A stretch of 20,169 bases of DNA, taken from the NCBI GenBank assembly GCA_002102555.1, contig MCFL01000372.1, forward strand, positions 1 through 20,169, written 5' to 3'. Origin of the DNA: Catenaria anguillulae PL171. Its lineage: Eukaryota > Blastocladiomycota > Blastocladiomycetes > Blastocladiales > Catenariaceae. A program made the translations under genes and the position numbers. The notes below the pieces were generated by a model. That model did no database searches. It worked only from the letters and a program-made list of their open reading frames with translations, and was not told the origin of the DNA. Shown piece by piece: positions 1 through 11,900 of the stretch. The stretch's first letter is position 1, and each line of letters starts with the position of its first letter.

Positions 1-117
1 ATTTCATTTCTGCTTTCGGCGCCATGAGCATCGCCGCTTCCAACAGTTCTGGCTCGTCTCCCGCCCCGGCGTCAACTGCGACCTCGACCTCTTCGCCCTT
101 TATGTACCGACTCTGAG

Positions 118-700
118 CCTGGCGCAGACAACGGCGATACGAGCTCCTTCTTTGGTCCCTTGCATGCATGGCCCAATGGTAACAAATACGTGCTCATCTT
201 CCAAGACACGTTCTCCCGGTATGTGTGGTTTTACCCTTGTGCCCGCAACACGACCGACCATGCCGTGGCCCTAGGCCTGTTCCATGACGTCTGCATGCGT
301 TTGGGCTTTCCGACCGCCGGCTTTGCCGACCGCGGCGCACCATTCACATCGTCATCCTTTGAGTCTGCGCTACGACCAGGTCCGAATTATCATCGCTCCC
401 CACCCACGTCCCCACCCACGACATGTGGAGATCACCAAAATCCTTGGCGAGGACTCCATTCCCCATCCGCAATCCAACCTGTTCCAAGGATGTTTTGAGG
501 AGGATCGTCGCTGCCCTTGTCTCTCTCGAGTATTTTCCGTGGCGAAGAAGTCTTGCAACCTTTCGCAGATGCTCGCGGCAGATATGTGCTCAAGCCAAGC
601 AAGATAGGTGCAGTCGTGGAGAATGCCATTCCCGAAATCACTAGCCACAATGCGACACCAACCGAGCTTAAAAGCTTCGCGGATAGCGTTTATTCAAGCA
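118..700 (+). mobile_element. Fossil of an LTR-retroelement integrase core (probably Ty3/Gypsy-like)
   Basis: The translated stretch from about 118 to 390 has the run of an integrase catalytic core: a GPL segment, then NKYVLIFQD and FSRYVWFYP, then a glycine-proline turn and DRGAPFTS. This is the pattern around the first two catalytic aspartates of retroelement integrases. The F-x-DRG-x-FTS form is closer to Ty3/Gypsy than to Copia, but the family call is tentative. The piece is broken and incomplete, with several breaks, and no terminal repeats were recognised beside it. Its left end may lie outside the window. The right boundary is a guess: similarity fades after about 400, and the following few hundred bases are included only as probable debris. 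Confidence 0.6.
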
Positions 701-1858
701 TCCAGTTTCTCGCATTTAATCCTTGCTCGATGTACCATCGTTCCTGCCGCTCGTAACCGTGCAGGACACACATCCAAACCGCAACGCATGGAGGGGCTCG
801 AGATTGCTAGTGTGCTTGGCGACCCAATACTCGCATCCAATTCTGAAGACCACCATGTTGTTCTTTTCATTTCCGTCATTGTTTCTGTGACTTGCCACCA
901 TCGTGCCCCCCATTGCTGTGTACTGGGATGATACACTGTTGCTCATTGCCGACTTCTTTGTGCCCTGCCAGGAGTTCCTACTGGGCGGCTCGCGTTCTTT
1001 TGGCGCTGTCCTGTCTGTGGTTGATGCCCGGGACATGGACATTGATGTCGCACCCACCGTGCCTGATAGACTGCAGCGGCAGCGCCGCGAGCGGCCAGTG
1101 GCCGTCAGCGAGTCGCTGTGGGTGCTCGACTCTGGCACCTCGATCTTCGGTTCGCCCTGTGGAGGTGAAGGCTGCGGATGCGTCAGAAGCTGACCACCAG
1201 CCTGACAGAAGCGAAGTACATATGACCAAGAAGCCAAGCCACATGTCCACCTCGACAGCATGCGAGCTCGGAAGAAGACCGCACTTGTACGAATTGAGCC
1301 CAAGGGAGTACGGGAACCGGCGAGCCCGGGCCCCAGTGGGAATTGTGGGGAACGGCAGACGCGTGTCTGGTGCGACGGATCATGGCTTCCTGGGCGGAGT
1401 CGAGGAATCAGTGAACGGGACTAGGCCACCCAGCCCTGAGACTGAGAGAGATGCGAGAAACTATCGACGACCTGTTGTATTTATGAGCCAGGAGGGCAAA
1501 TTCAAGCGGAAGCAATCAGGGGTACGTACTAAAATGACTGAAGCAATCCTGTCGGCCGGTAATTGGCCGTGCAGATGATGATCTCATGGGTTGTGTGGGC
1601 AACCTGTGGGCAACCCACGGATCAGCCTTCGTTTGGGGCATCACAACTCCTCCAGCACTGGCCAGCGGCCAACCGCCCGGCCGCCCGTGCAAAATTGATG
1701 CCCAGGTCTGGAATCTGCAACAGTGGATCGAGGTGGTGATTGTATTTATCGACGTCGACGGCACAATTCAAAAGGGCAGGATCCCTTCCTTCTCTTTCTC
1801 AGTCTCGCAGAATGGTAAATCGTCCGCATCCATGAACCCCTCATCCACGTGAAGGAAA
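701..1858. other. Unresolved region upstream of the ketoacyl reductase gene
   Basis: No convincing gene is seen here. An open stretch at 903-1193 on the plus strand has host-like codon use and contains an aspartic-protease-like LDSGTS motif near 1129-1146. It has no other recognisable domain and could be further retroelement debris or an exon remnant. Another open stretch runs to 1578 without recognisable content. The last 100-200 bases before 1859 should hold the promoter of the reductase gene, but I see no clear TATA or CCAAT box there. Confidence 0.4.
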
Positions 1859-2931
1859 ATGTCAGATTTCTTGTCGGCCACCCCGCTGCCCGTGCTTTTG
1901 CTCGCAGGCCTCGGCGCCATTGCCCTGCTGCGCTACTCGTTCTCGCTCGGCCGCCTTGCCGTCAACCTGTTTGCCCGTGGCGGCGTCTCGGTATGCCCCG
2001 GATCTTGATCAAGCATGAAGAAACATCAGTCGACTGACGCCAGGCCCTTGTCTGTTTTCAATAGCTGAAAAAGTATGGCGCCGGCACAGGTGCATGGGCC
2101 GTCATCACGGGCGCCTCGGACGGCATCGGCAAGGAGTTTGCCCTGCAGCTCGCCAAGGCCAAGTTCAATGTGGTCATTCTTGCCCGTACCGAGTCCAAGC
2201 TCGTTGAGCTCGCCCAGGAGATCCGTGACACCCACAAGGTCGAAGTCAAGGTGATTCCATTCGACTTCAGCACCACGGCCACGGCCGATTACACCCGCCT
2301 TGGCACGCAGCTTGCCGCCCTCGATATTGGCGTGCTCGTCAACAATGTCGGCACCAACCACGAGTTCCCGATCCCGTTCCTCGAGGAGCAGGCCGCCGTC
2401 GTGGACCGCATTGTCAACGTCAACATCTCGTCCATCCTCAAGGTGACGCAACTCGTTGCCCCTGCCATGGTGACCAAGAAGCGCGGTCTGATCCTGAATG
2501 TCGGCTCGTTTGCCGGCCTCTTGCCGCAACCTTTGCTTTCCGTCTACTCTGGCTCAAAGTCATTCCTGCTCACGTGGTCGCAAGCACTGGGCCGCGAACT
2601 CAAGCCCGCAAAGGTCGACGTGCAATGCCTGTCGACCTACTTTGTTGTGTCCAACATGTCCAAGATTCGCAAGCCCTCGGCCATGATTCCGACCGCAAGG
2701 ACCTATGTCCGACAAGCGCTCGCCAAGCTGGGCAACCCGGGCGGCGCGAACACGCCCTTCACGTCAACGCCCAACCCGATGCATGCCCTGGTCAACTGGA
2801 TCATCAACCATGTCGGCACTAACAACATGTGGCTGGAGTATGTGTATGGCACTCAGACGGATATCCGCAAGAGGGCCTTGAGGAAGCAGCAGAGGCTTGC
2901 GGGGAACACCGAGGGCAAGAAGACCCAGTAA
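1859..2931 (+). CDS. IFA38: Very-long-chain 3-ketoacyl-CoA reductase, two exons, 332 aa
   Basis: This enzyme of the ER fatty-acid elongation cycle reduces 3-ketoacyl-CoA to 3-hydroxyacyl-CoA with NADPH. Exons are 1859-1990 and 2065-2931. The 74-nt intron (gtatgc...atag) falls in phase 0. Exon 1 encodes a hydrophobic N-terminal segment (about residues 10-26), as expected for this membrane-anchored short-chain dehydrogenase. Exon 2 carries the cofactor motif TGASDGIG (59-66), NNVG (137-140), catalytic Ser192, and Tyr205-x3-Lys209. The Ser-Tyr spacing of 13 and the positions nearly match human HSD17B12. The protein ends in KKTQ, a KKxx-type ER retrieval signal. Length agrees with the family (about 310-350 aa). 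The start is chosen because it is in frame and gives the expected N-terminal helix. Nothing looks broken. The family is certain; the choice of IFA38 over other 17-beta-HSD relatives rests on the KKxx end, the N-terminal anchor and overall similarity. Confidence 0.93.
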
Positions 2932-3558
2932 AAGTGATTGTGAGCAGCGTGATTGGAATGGTCGTGCATGTGTCATTTGTATCAATGTACAAGGTAATTG
3001 TGTCCATTTCGCAACAAGAACACTCCGTTTAATAACGCCTGACAACGTGGTTGGTGAGCGGAATCAGGAATCAGGGGGCGGAATATGCATACGTTGAACG
3101 GGGATTGGAGAGCGGCGGTTGGCGGCTGGCAGCCATGATTGATTTTGCCGGCCGAACAAGCGACAATAAGCATCGATCACAAAGTTGACAGAGCTGATAT
3201 TGATGCCAGGGAAAGCTCAAGATAACCCACTGCACAATCCCGATCCCGAACCGCCACCCGTGCTCCAATGCTGGTGCCCCACCGCCGACCGCCGTACCCG
3301 GCCGTTCGACCAACAGCATCGGATCGGCGTTGCAGGCAGCCATGCCCGACACTGCGCGCACGCACTACGACTATCAGCCTGCCGTCGCTCGACGCCAATC
3401 TTCGCCCGCTCGGCCACAAGTTTCCGCTGTCTTCACTCATGGGCTACGAGGATTCTTTTCTCGGATTTGCGCATGGCGATCCCGGCGGCCATGGGCGGCG
3501 TGGCGGCCTCGCTCGGTTTTGTTGTACAGCTCAAGGTGGCGCGCACGCCCCACCCACC
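2932..3558. other. Intergenic region after the reductase gene
   Basis: This holds the 3' end of the reductase transcript. No exact AATAAA was seen; AATAAC near 3031 is the nearest variant. Open stretches exist in several frames, including a hydrophobic one near 3460-3620 and a plus-strand one from about 3340 with host-like codons. None shows a recognisable domain or a clear link to the next gene, except that further 5' exons of the 3559 gene could lie here. Confidence 0.5.
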
Positions 3559-4680
3559 ATGGCTGCTCCTGCCCCTGCTCCTGCGACTGATCCTGATTCT
3601 GCTGCCGACGCCGCCAACGAATCCGATGCCCAAGAGCAACAAGGTGATGACGACACATGGGGGGCGCTGCGCCAATGGATAATTCCCAGGCTACCCGCCA
3701 TCCCATACCCTAGCGGTCGGTCTCTGCCTTGGATCCCACCCAGATCTTTCCATTCTGAAGTGTTGCACGAGCTATGACGTTGTTGGCGCGACCGTGTCCG
3801 TCCATTCGCCGCACATCACGCAGGCCAAGTACGTCGCACATCTTAATCGTGCCCAGCAGCATTCTTGATTAATGACTGCGAGCTCCCAAATCCCATTTCA
3901 GCTTCCCAACGTTCGCCACTGCCACCTGGCCAATGAAAAACGCCTTCTTGGTCTACCTTCTTGCCAAGTCGGACGGCCTTGCATCGGACATTTCGAACGC
4001 GACGGGCTTTGGCAATAGCCATTTTAAAATGCGGCGCATTTTGCTGGCGGCCGTTGGTAACGGCAACATCCCGACAGGGGCAGTGGAGTTACTCACGCAT
4101 CTCTTTTGCAATGGTACTTTACTTCTTTCTCCTGACCCTACTGTTGCCGATTTGACGCTAGGCAATTCTTGTAGGTTTTGGGCCATTGCAATTCGTTCTG
4201 CAGCCTGCTGACCCTCGACAACCCCGAGTCGGCCGCTCGTTGGGTCAACTTCCGGCGGGCGTTTTCGGAGCGCGTGGAGCGCCTCAACTCGGTCAAGGCA
4301 TTCCTGGAATGTCTCGGCATAACAGTGTCGCAAGGCTTTCGGGTCCGGTCATTCACTTTTGTCAACTGGTCGTCCATCTTTCTCACAGCATGCTTGATGC
4401 TGTCATTTCAACTTTCAGGAATGTCTCTCGCGCATTGTGAAAGTGCTTGGCCGAGTCCACAATGGGGAGCACACGACCCTCAATTCCATGGTTCGCGACC
4501 CCGAGCTCTTGGACAAGCTCCATGTGGCATTCACCCGCTTGCTGCCTCATGTTGGCGGCTTTCCCAGGCTCAGCACTGGTGGGACCCTCTTTGTGGTGAC
4601 CCTGCTTGAGGTCATGATCGCCACGGAGAAAGCAAAGCAGAGTCGGCAAGCCCGCCCGCGTCATACCACCACTACCGGTG
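3559..4680 (+). CDS. Unrecognised, probably spliced helical protein (partial or decayed)
   Basis: I do not recognise this gene. A start with good context (caccATGg) at 3559 opens an Ala/Pro/Asp-rich exon to 3643. A short putative intron at 3644-3689 and a canonical one at 3829-3901 (gtacgt...tttcag) both keep a single open frame across the junctions. Further open coding-like blocks lie at about 3902-4110, 4190-4330 and 4419-4680; the last follows a ctttcag acceptor. Translated pieces are rich in amphipathic helix of armadillo/HEAT character, for example WVNFRRAFSERVERL and DPELLDKLHVAFTRLL. Codon use resembles the flanking host genes. I could not define the later exon boundaries or the 3' end, and downstream the coding-like sequence runs toward a retropepsin-like fossil. 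It may be a host gene, a host gene damaged by an insertion, or an unusual leading part of the element. Confidence 0.4.
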
Positions 4681-4839
4681 CCATCTCTTTGTCCACTGAC
4701 AGTTCCCCGCTTCGCCCGGCAACCGATCCGCCAACTCACCCACTCGCCTTTGCGCCCCCGCCCATCCGAACGCCTCCCGCGTTGCGCTGGCCTTCGAATT
4801 TGGCGCTGCCGCGAGGCCCGCCGGGCTCCAGGATGTCAT

Positions 4840-5240
4840 GCGTGTCGCGTCTACGACCGTGGGAAGTGCCGGTTCGCGCTGCCGGCCACGACATTGATGC
4901 CTTGGTCGACTCTGGGTCCAGGTTGGGTTGGTGAGCCACGCGTTGTGCAAGTCGGCAGGCTGGGATATGCGGCCGATGCCCGACGGGATGAGGTCGGTGC
5001 GCGTCGCCAACGCCTCGCTGGCGGGCTTGGTTGGGGCGGTTGTTTTGCCCGTGGTCGTGCTTGGCGTGTCAAAGTACGCCATGTTTTTCGTAATGGACGG
5101 ATTGTCGAGGAACATGATTTTGGGTCTCAACAACATGCAGGACTTGGGGATCAACATACGCGCAGGCGCAACGGGTGTGTCGATTGAGACGGCAGCAGAG
5201 AGAGCATTTTTAGATGACGATTCGCGCTTCGCGGGTGTGG
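4840..5240 (+). mobile_element. Retropepsin-like fossil of an LTR retroelement
   Basis: The translation shows the order of a retroviral-type aspartic protease: the catalytic ALVDSGS motif, then a VSHALCKSAGW segment, then VRVANASLAGLVG leading to LPVVVLG, and finally the flap-distal MILGL motif followed by LGI. This is the standard layout in Ty3/Gypsy-type pol polyproteins. The copy is old and broken with at least one break. No reverse transcriptase could be recognised after it, and no terminal repeats were found. It lies on the same strand as, and directly after, the unrecognised gene at 3559. Confidence 0.6.
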
Positions 5241-5989
5241 GTGTCAACAGCGCAGCGGTTGATGGGTCATTGCCGGGCCAATTGAAGGAGGACGAGTCGG
5301 TACATGAAGGGCGCCTGGACCGCTCAACCACTCGTCTGTGCCTTCTGGCCCTGGTTGCTCCGACAAGTACGCGCCCACGTCAATCACCATGCCCCTGATT
5401 GACAGCCTGCCGTGGGGTCAGGCCCAAGTTGTCGAATCGCCTTATCCGCGCAATTGGCCACGCAAGCCAAGCACGCGGCTATGCCCACGCGGCGGCCCGC
5501 TCGACGTGTACAAGTCAACCCACGCGAACGGCAGTGGAGTTGGCGAGGCAACGGGCGAGGGCGAGGGCGATGACAAGGACAGTGGTTGGGTGATGGAGTT
5601 TGATGGCGCGGTTGGCGTTTATCGTGGACTTGGCGACGACTTTTGTATCATACGGATTCAGATACATCTGTCCAATTGCGTACAGTCAAGTTACTTTTCC
5701 CGAGGCCTGAAAGGTGGGTAAGCTCGTTCTCCACGGGCGGACATGTGAATGGATGCATGGATTCGCTCGCGATGGTAGGCCGCGATTGCGCCGCTCTGCT
5801 CCAAACGACAAGGGCACAGCGATCAGGAGGTTGAGAAGTAAGGAGAATGTGTTTATTATACATCTACGAAAATACCGCGAAGATATCAAAATACTGACTA
5901 ACCGGCGAAACTAAACAGTGAGTTTCAATAATGTACAACCAAACGATCCTGGCCACACTCCCATAATGCAAATCGCCCAAAACAACAAA
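5241..5989. other. Gene-poor stretch between the retropepsin fossil and the UTP20 stop codon
   Basis: An open plus-strand stretch at about 5338-5721 has no recognisable domain and may be further debris of the neighbouring element. The right part (about 5840-5989) should be the 3' untranslated region of UTP20, which is read on the minus strand. I see nothing else. Confidence 0.45.
5852..5857 (-). promoter_or_regulatory. Putative polyadenylation signal AATAAA for UTP20
   Basis: On the minus strand an exact AATAAA lies about 130 nt past the UTP20 stop codon in an AT-rich stretch. Position and base context are those of a 3'-end processing signal. No transcript evidence is available here. Confidence 0.5.
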
Positions 5990-8900
5990 TTAATGCTTGG
6001 TCTTTGCCCGCTTGACGTTGGTGTGAAGCTTCGTCTTCATCTCCTCCTCGGCCTTGCGTTTCTTTGCCTTGGACTTTGCCAAGTTGCGGGCCAACTTGCG
6101 CTGTGCCGCCCGTTGCGGGTCCACGACCGCCATTTCGGCACGCTCTTGTTGCGTGACTGGCGTTTGTTTTCGGCGTGCGACCGCACTTGGGCGTACGCTG
6201 TCGTGAAGGCTGCTTGGCCGAGCTTGGCTTGCAAGAGGTCCATGATTTCTTGACAGAATGTGCGCAGAGCGTCTGAAAAGAAACAAAAGAACTCGCTAGT
6301 TAGTGACACACGCATGAGGCGTTCAACGCGATAAACTTGGAGAAGACGCACCCCACTCATCACCCTTGACCGACTCGTCTTGCATGGTCCGGAAAATGGG
6401 CGCCATGATGGGTTGCACCACCTCAACCAATGACTCGGGATCCAAGAAATTGGCAATGGCGGCAAACACTTGGAAGAGCGACGTGCGCAACAAAGTCGAC
6501 TTGTTCTTTGCCTGGTCCTTGCGCGCGAGGAAACTGAGGAACTGCAATGTGACCAGAAGCGGCGACTTCTTGGTGGGCTTGGACGCTGCAGCCGAATCCT
6601 CGCTGTCGTCGTTGTTGTCGTCGTCTTGGTTGTCGTCATTGGAGCCGGCATCAGTCGCCTCCAAAGCCTTGATCTCGGACCCGAGCACGTGCAGCCGCTT
6701 CGATAGATAAAATAAGTTCTTGACCACCTGCGTTGCCAGACCCTTGTCCAAGTACACGGACCCAAGCTGCCGGGCAACATCACGCACGAGCGACCGCGTC
6801 GTCTTGAGGTCCAATGCCGCCACAGCAACGTCGCCACCCGTGGCAAAGAAGAGACCCAAACAACGTGCCGAGGCGAGTCGAATCCACACGTGCGGATGCG
6901 TCACGTGCGGGTGCAAGACGGTGACGACCGCAATGGATGTTTGGGTGGGCGACCGAGTGATGAGCTTGGTCAATGTGAGCACAGCCAGGTAGAGCAGTTT
7001 CCAGTTGGCGTTGGCGTCCATGCCCTCTTGATCCTGCTCGGCGGCGGCCGTCTCGTCCTTGTCTTCACCATCGGCGGCGTCCATGGACTGATCCTCGTCT
7101 TGCTCCTCGGCCGCGCGCCGAGCACGCTCGCAATCGTCAAACACGGCTTGCAACAACGGCATCAAGTCGGGCACATCGCGCTCGGCCTGAATCAACAAGC
7201 CGTGCAGCTGCACAGCAATGGCCTTGGTCTTTGGGTTCTTGTACCACGACCGGAGCATCTTGAGCACAGGCACCACCAGCTGTGGCGACATCTTGCCCAA
7301 CAAGCCCAGAATCACCGTGGCGGACATTTCTTGACACTTTGGCGAATCGTCCGTCAAACCCGAAACGAGGCCCACAAACATGATCTCGCCATACTCGGCC
7401 AGCATATCCTCGGGCAACTTGCGAATGAAACCGTGCATGAGCTCGAGCACAGCCATGCGTCCTTGCTCAAACTCGTACGCGAGATTCTTGACCATCCACG
7501 ACACGTGGTTGTCCATGCGCTGCTTCCCCTGCGGGTACGTGAGGAGGAACTGAAGGTACACGGACCGGCAAAGGTCTTGGACATTGGTCGAGTGGCTCGT
7601 CACCATGATGGTGGCAATTTCCAGAATCATCTCGTATACCTCGTTGACTACAATCCGGCGCGCAAAGATGGACTTGAGGACTGAATAAGTGATGGTGTGG
7701 TTGTCATGGTCGCCAATCTCGGGCCGCAGCAGTCGTAGTAGATGCTTGACTTGCTTTTGGGTAAACGGCACATAGTCGCAAGACTTCATAACGGCATTGA
7801 CGAGCTTGAGCGACGCTTGAGCAATGTCGGACCGGGCGTTGGGCAAACTGGTGATGGTCGTAAATGTTTTTTGTCATGACGAGCGGGAGCGTGGAGCGGA
7901 GCTGAGACAGCGGGAGCTTGCACAAGTACTGCATGGCGTACGACGCCAGAATGTACGTATTGTTGTGCTTGGCGTTGAAGCATTGGCCCACCACATCCAC
8001 CATCGAGTTGAGCATTTGCATGTGGACTTGGTTCTTGATGTCAAGCGCGGGCTGCGCAAGCACGTTTGAAGCAAGTGCAAGCCAAACTCGACAAAGTAGT
8101 GCGCATTGGCCTTCCATTGCGTCGTGGCCGAGGCATGCACCGTGGTGGTATCCGTCTTGGCGGCGTTGATGGCATTGACGTCCACGTCCACGGCATTGGC
8201 AATCGCGTACGTTTCGACCACGAGCGAGTGCACGAGCTTCATGAGCTGCTCGAGCGTGACATGCTGGTTGGCCACAATTCCCGGCGTCATGCGCTTGAGG
8301 AACTTTTGAGCCTTGTCGAGCACCTTGGCGTCGCGGGTATGGACAAGCACCTTCTTAACCTCGACGAGCATCTTGGACAGCACGTCGACAGAACCATGGG
8401 TCGCCATCAACTCGACTGTATCGTATGACACACATGTCTTGAGCTCCTTCATGGACTTGATGTACGCCTCGGCATCCTTCTCGTCGCCGACCTCGCCGAA
8501 AATGTCGTTGGCCACAATGGCGCACAAGTCGTACGCGCACGCCTTGAGACATGCCGGGTTCAACTCGATCGATGCCAGAATCGCGTGCACCGTGTACCCT
8601 AGAACGTGCATCTGGTACCCACGCAACAGGGCGCCGCGAAGCTCCTTGATCATAAAGTACAAGTACCGGGTGCCGAGCAGTTGGATGATTTTGATAAGCG
8701 TGGTCCGAGTCACGTTGCGAGTCGCTTGCAGGCGAGCGCGAAGCAATTGCGCGAGCTTGGTCAGGAGCGATGGGATTTCCACATTCTTTGTCTTTTCTGG
8801 CAACCAAGTGATGACGGATGCAATACCAAGGGCGATGGGCACACGGACGGACATGGTCACGTCGTCATTGTCCTTGCGCGACATGAGGTACCGGTGCAGT

Positions 8901-11900
8901 TCGGGAATGACCTTGACCGTGACCACCTTGTGGATCTTGTACTTTTGCTGCATCGCGGCCAGCTCCGAGGCGGCGGCGGCCGCGGCCTCAGCAACGGCTT
9001 GGGCATCGGCCGACTCATCGTCGTCATTGTCGTGATCGTCGCCCTCGGTGGCAGCCGCCAAGCTGGCGCCGGCTTCGCCATCCTCCTCAACAACGTCCAT
9101 GGCGGTCGGATCTTGCTCTGGTGCGTCGGCAATCTCGAAATGAAACCCGTCCAAAATGGCCACCACGGCATGCATCAACAGCTTTTCGCGCTTCTTTTCG
9201 GGCTGTGCCCGCAACTGGTTGAAAAACTTGCGCAGCGTCAAGTAGTACGACCCCCAGGGCAAACACTTTGTGATGGCCGTGATGGTGAGCACGGCCTCGG
9301 TGACCAAGTTTGAATCCTTGTGGGTGAGCACATGCGTCATGAGCGGCAAAAACACATGGTTGAGCGTGGCGGCCCGAATCTTGGGAATGTACTCGCGCAG
9401 GCGCACGAGCGCGCGTTGCCGGCGATGAGTCTGAATGTGGTAAATGTTTTCAAAAAAGCCCGATTCGTCCGTGGCATCGCGCGGAAGCAAGGGGACCATG
9501 TCGGCAAATGCGTCCATGTGGCCCAAATGCTGAACGCAAGCAAGCAGCACCTTTGACCATTCGAGACGCACGAGCTCGGAGAGCGATGACGCGCGGATCG
9601 ATTTCTTGAATGCTGGATACACCACATGCTGGACCAAGCCTTGGTAATCCTCGCCGCCCGTGGTGGCGGCGGCGGACGGTGGTGTTGTACGAGCAGCAAG
9701 CTGCGCAAACAAGGCCAAGTTGTGCGACGCATTGCCGCGCGCACTCAGGTCGTCGTCCTTGATGAGGAAAAACATGTTGTGCAACACGGGGACCCACTCA
9801 AGGTATTGGAGCTCGCCATGGACCTGCGCCAGACGGGTAAACGTCGTGAGCACCACGTCGTAATCGAGCTGGTCCACGACACGGCGATGGTACGCATTGA
9901 GGCCAGCAATCAACGATCCAACAAGCGGTAATCCGAGCTGTGCCGCGAGTGCCTCGACCAACTGCGTCAGTTGCACGCGCGACGTCTTTTCCGAAAAGTC
10001 GGCCAGCAGCCGAGACACGGACAGAAGGACGGCGCGCACATCGTCGCGTGGCAAGTGTTGAATGCAAGACTGCAGGATGACGAGAATGCTTGCCTTTGTC
10101 TCAAAAGTGGCCTTGGACGCCGTGACCACGGGCAGCAAGACAGTCACAAGTCGCGAGGCGAGCGCGGGCCGAATCATGGGCGCCAGGTCCGAGCAAAGCT
10201 TGATGAGGCGCGACATGGGGACAACCGTTTTCGGAGTCACGAGCTGGGCGCTTGTTTCGAACAAGTGGTCGGCCACGGGCTCGAGTAGATCGCGATCGTG
10301 TTCCATGACGTTAAAGAGCGAGTCGAGAACCAGCGTGCGCACGGGCTCGAATCCGACCAAACAAGAGATCATAGGGCCCAGGACAGAAGGGGCGATCGGT
10401 TGGAACATGGCGAAATGGTGGACCGCCCAGACCGTGAGCAAGTTGAGCGATGCCGAGATGGACGACTTGTTTTCGTGGAACATGACGGCGAGTTGTGGCT
10501 GAATCAGGGACGTGTACAGCGCTTGGACATGGGGCGTGTAATCGTAGGGCAGGTGCAGTTTGAACATGGCAATGAGTCGGCGCAGGCACAGAGTGCGGAG
10601 GTTGAAGAGGGCCTTGAGTGTGATTGCATCCTCCTCCTCCTCCTCCTCCTCCTTGGCAACCTCAGTGTCGCCCTCGTCCGCCTCCGTGTCCTGGTGCTCG
10701 TCGGCAGCGTCATCAGACGACGACTCGGACTGCTCCGCCTGCTCGCCGGCGACTTTGGCATCGACTTGCATCTCACTCTCTTGCCTCCGCCTCACCTCCT
10801 CCACCGTGCCCACGGCCAACCCAGTCAACAAATCCGCGACGGGCCCAACCACACATGCGACCCGCTTGCCCAACTGCTTCATGACATCCTCCATGAGCGT
10901 CAAGAAACCCGCCGTGCGCGCAACGTTGATGCGATGCACAATGCCCACATCCACCTGGCCCGCCACGCGCGTGTCAAACCCGCCGTCCATGGGCCACATG
11001 AGCCGGAACAAGTACACAATCTCGTCCGTGGTTGCGCCAGACATGAGACTGAGTACATTGATGCGCCGGTTGGCCACATGGCCCTTACGGCACATCATGC
11101 GCCCGTACAGCACACGAGTGAGAATGCGCGCCGCGTCTGCGCGATGATGCGGCTTGAACGTGACCTGATCGACGGCGGCCGACCCGGCATTCCCCGGCTC
11201 AAGCTTGATTCCTAGCAACGTGTCCCTGAACTTTGCATCGTCGAGGAGGTCCAGATACAGCGAATGATACGGCGTGTACCAGTCGTGCGCATAAGTATGC
11301 ATGCACTTGAGCGCCGCACGTTGCAGGTCGGCGTCGCCGCGCACGAGCAGTGCGTCGTACAGCGAGTAGAGCACGTCGGCCTTGTGCACGTGGTGTGGCT
11401 TGAAGTGAGAAAACAGGTCCAGGAACGCCACTAGTTTCTTGGCCACGGTCGCGGGCGTCACGGGCAGCACGCGCAGACGCAGGCGCGCTTGCTCTTGCTC
11501 CTCGTTGGTATCGGCGCCTTGCTGGTCGTCGGACGCCGCGCCGCCCAGTTGAGGCACATCCTTATGGAACCGCCGGTACTCGCCATCCACAAACCGGCAA
11601 AAGTACGGCACGATAAACTTGCTCCTAGTCTCGGTGACATTGTGGCCGGCAATCGCCTTTATGACGAGCGCATACACGTTCCAGAAATCCACGCGGTCCA
11701 GCGTCACGTTGAACGTGTGCGCGGCATGCGCACTCAACATGACCTCGGCCTCGTCGAGCCCACCCATGGGCGCTCTGGTTTCGGGCAACGCAAACAAGTC
11801 GATCTCTGCCACCGCGGCGCGGCGGCGGCCTTGGTACGCCTCGAGTACCTCCTCAATGTACGCCCACGTGCCCGCGGGCACAACATCCAGTAACTTGCGC

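Noticed and set aside
1129-1146. LDSGTS motif as a pepsin-type protease gene
   Set aside because: Only a six-residue motif is present, with no second catalytic site or flanking similarity. It could also be retroelement debris.
3460-3620. Hydrophobic plus-strand frame as a membrane protein
   Set aside because: The overlapping frame fits the 3559 exon with a good start context and splice junctions. The hydrophobic frame leads to a stop and has no domain.
6890-7684. Long plus-strand open stretch opposite UTP20, and others at 10298-11215 and 8606-9313
   Set aside because: They lie antisense to strongly conserved UTP20 coding sequence, show no domain, and are expected by chance in GC-rich coding DNA.
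7846-7874. Two separate genes, split at this point
   Set aside because: Both sides align to consecutive parts of UTP20, and one base in the T6 run explains the split.
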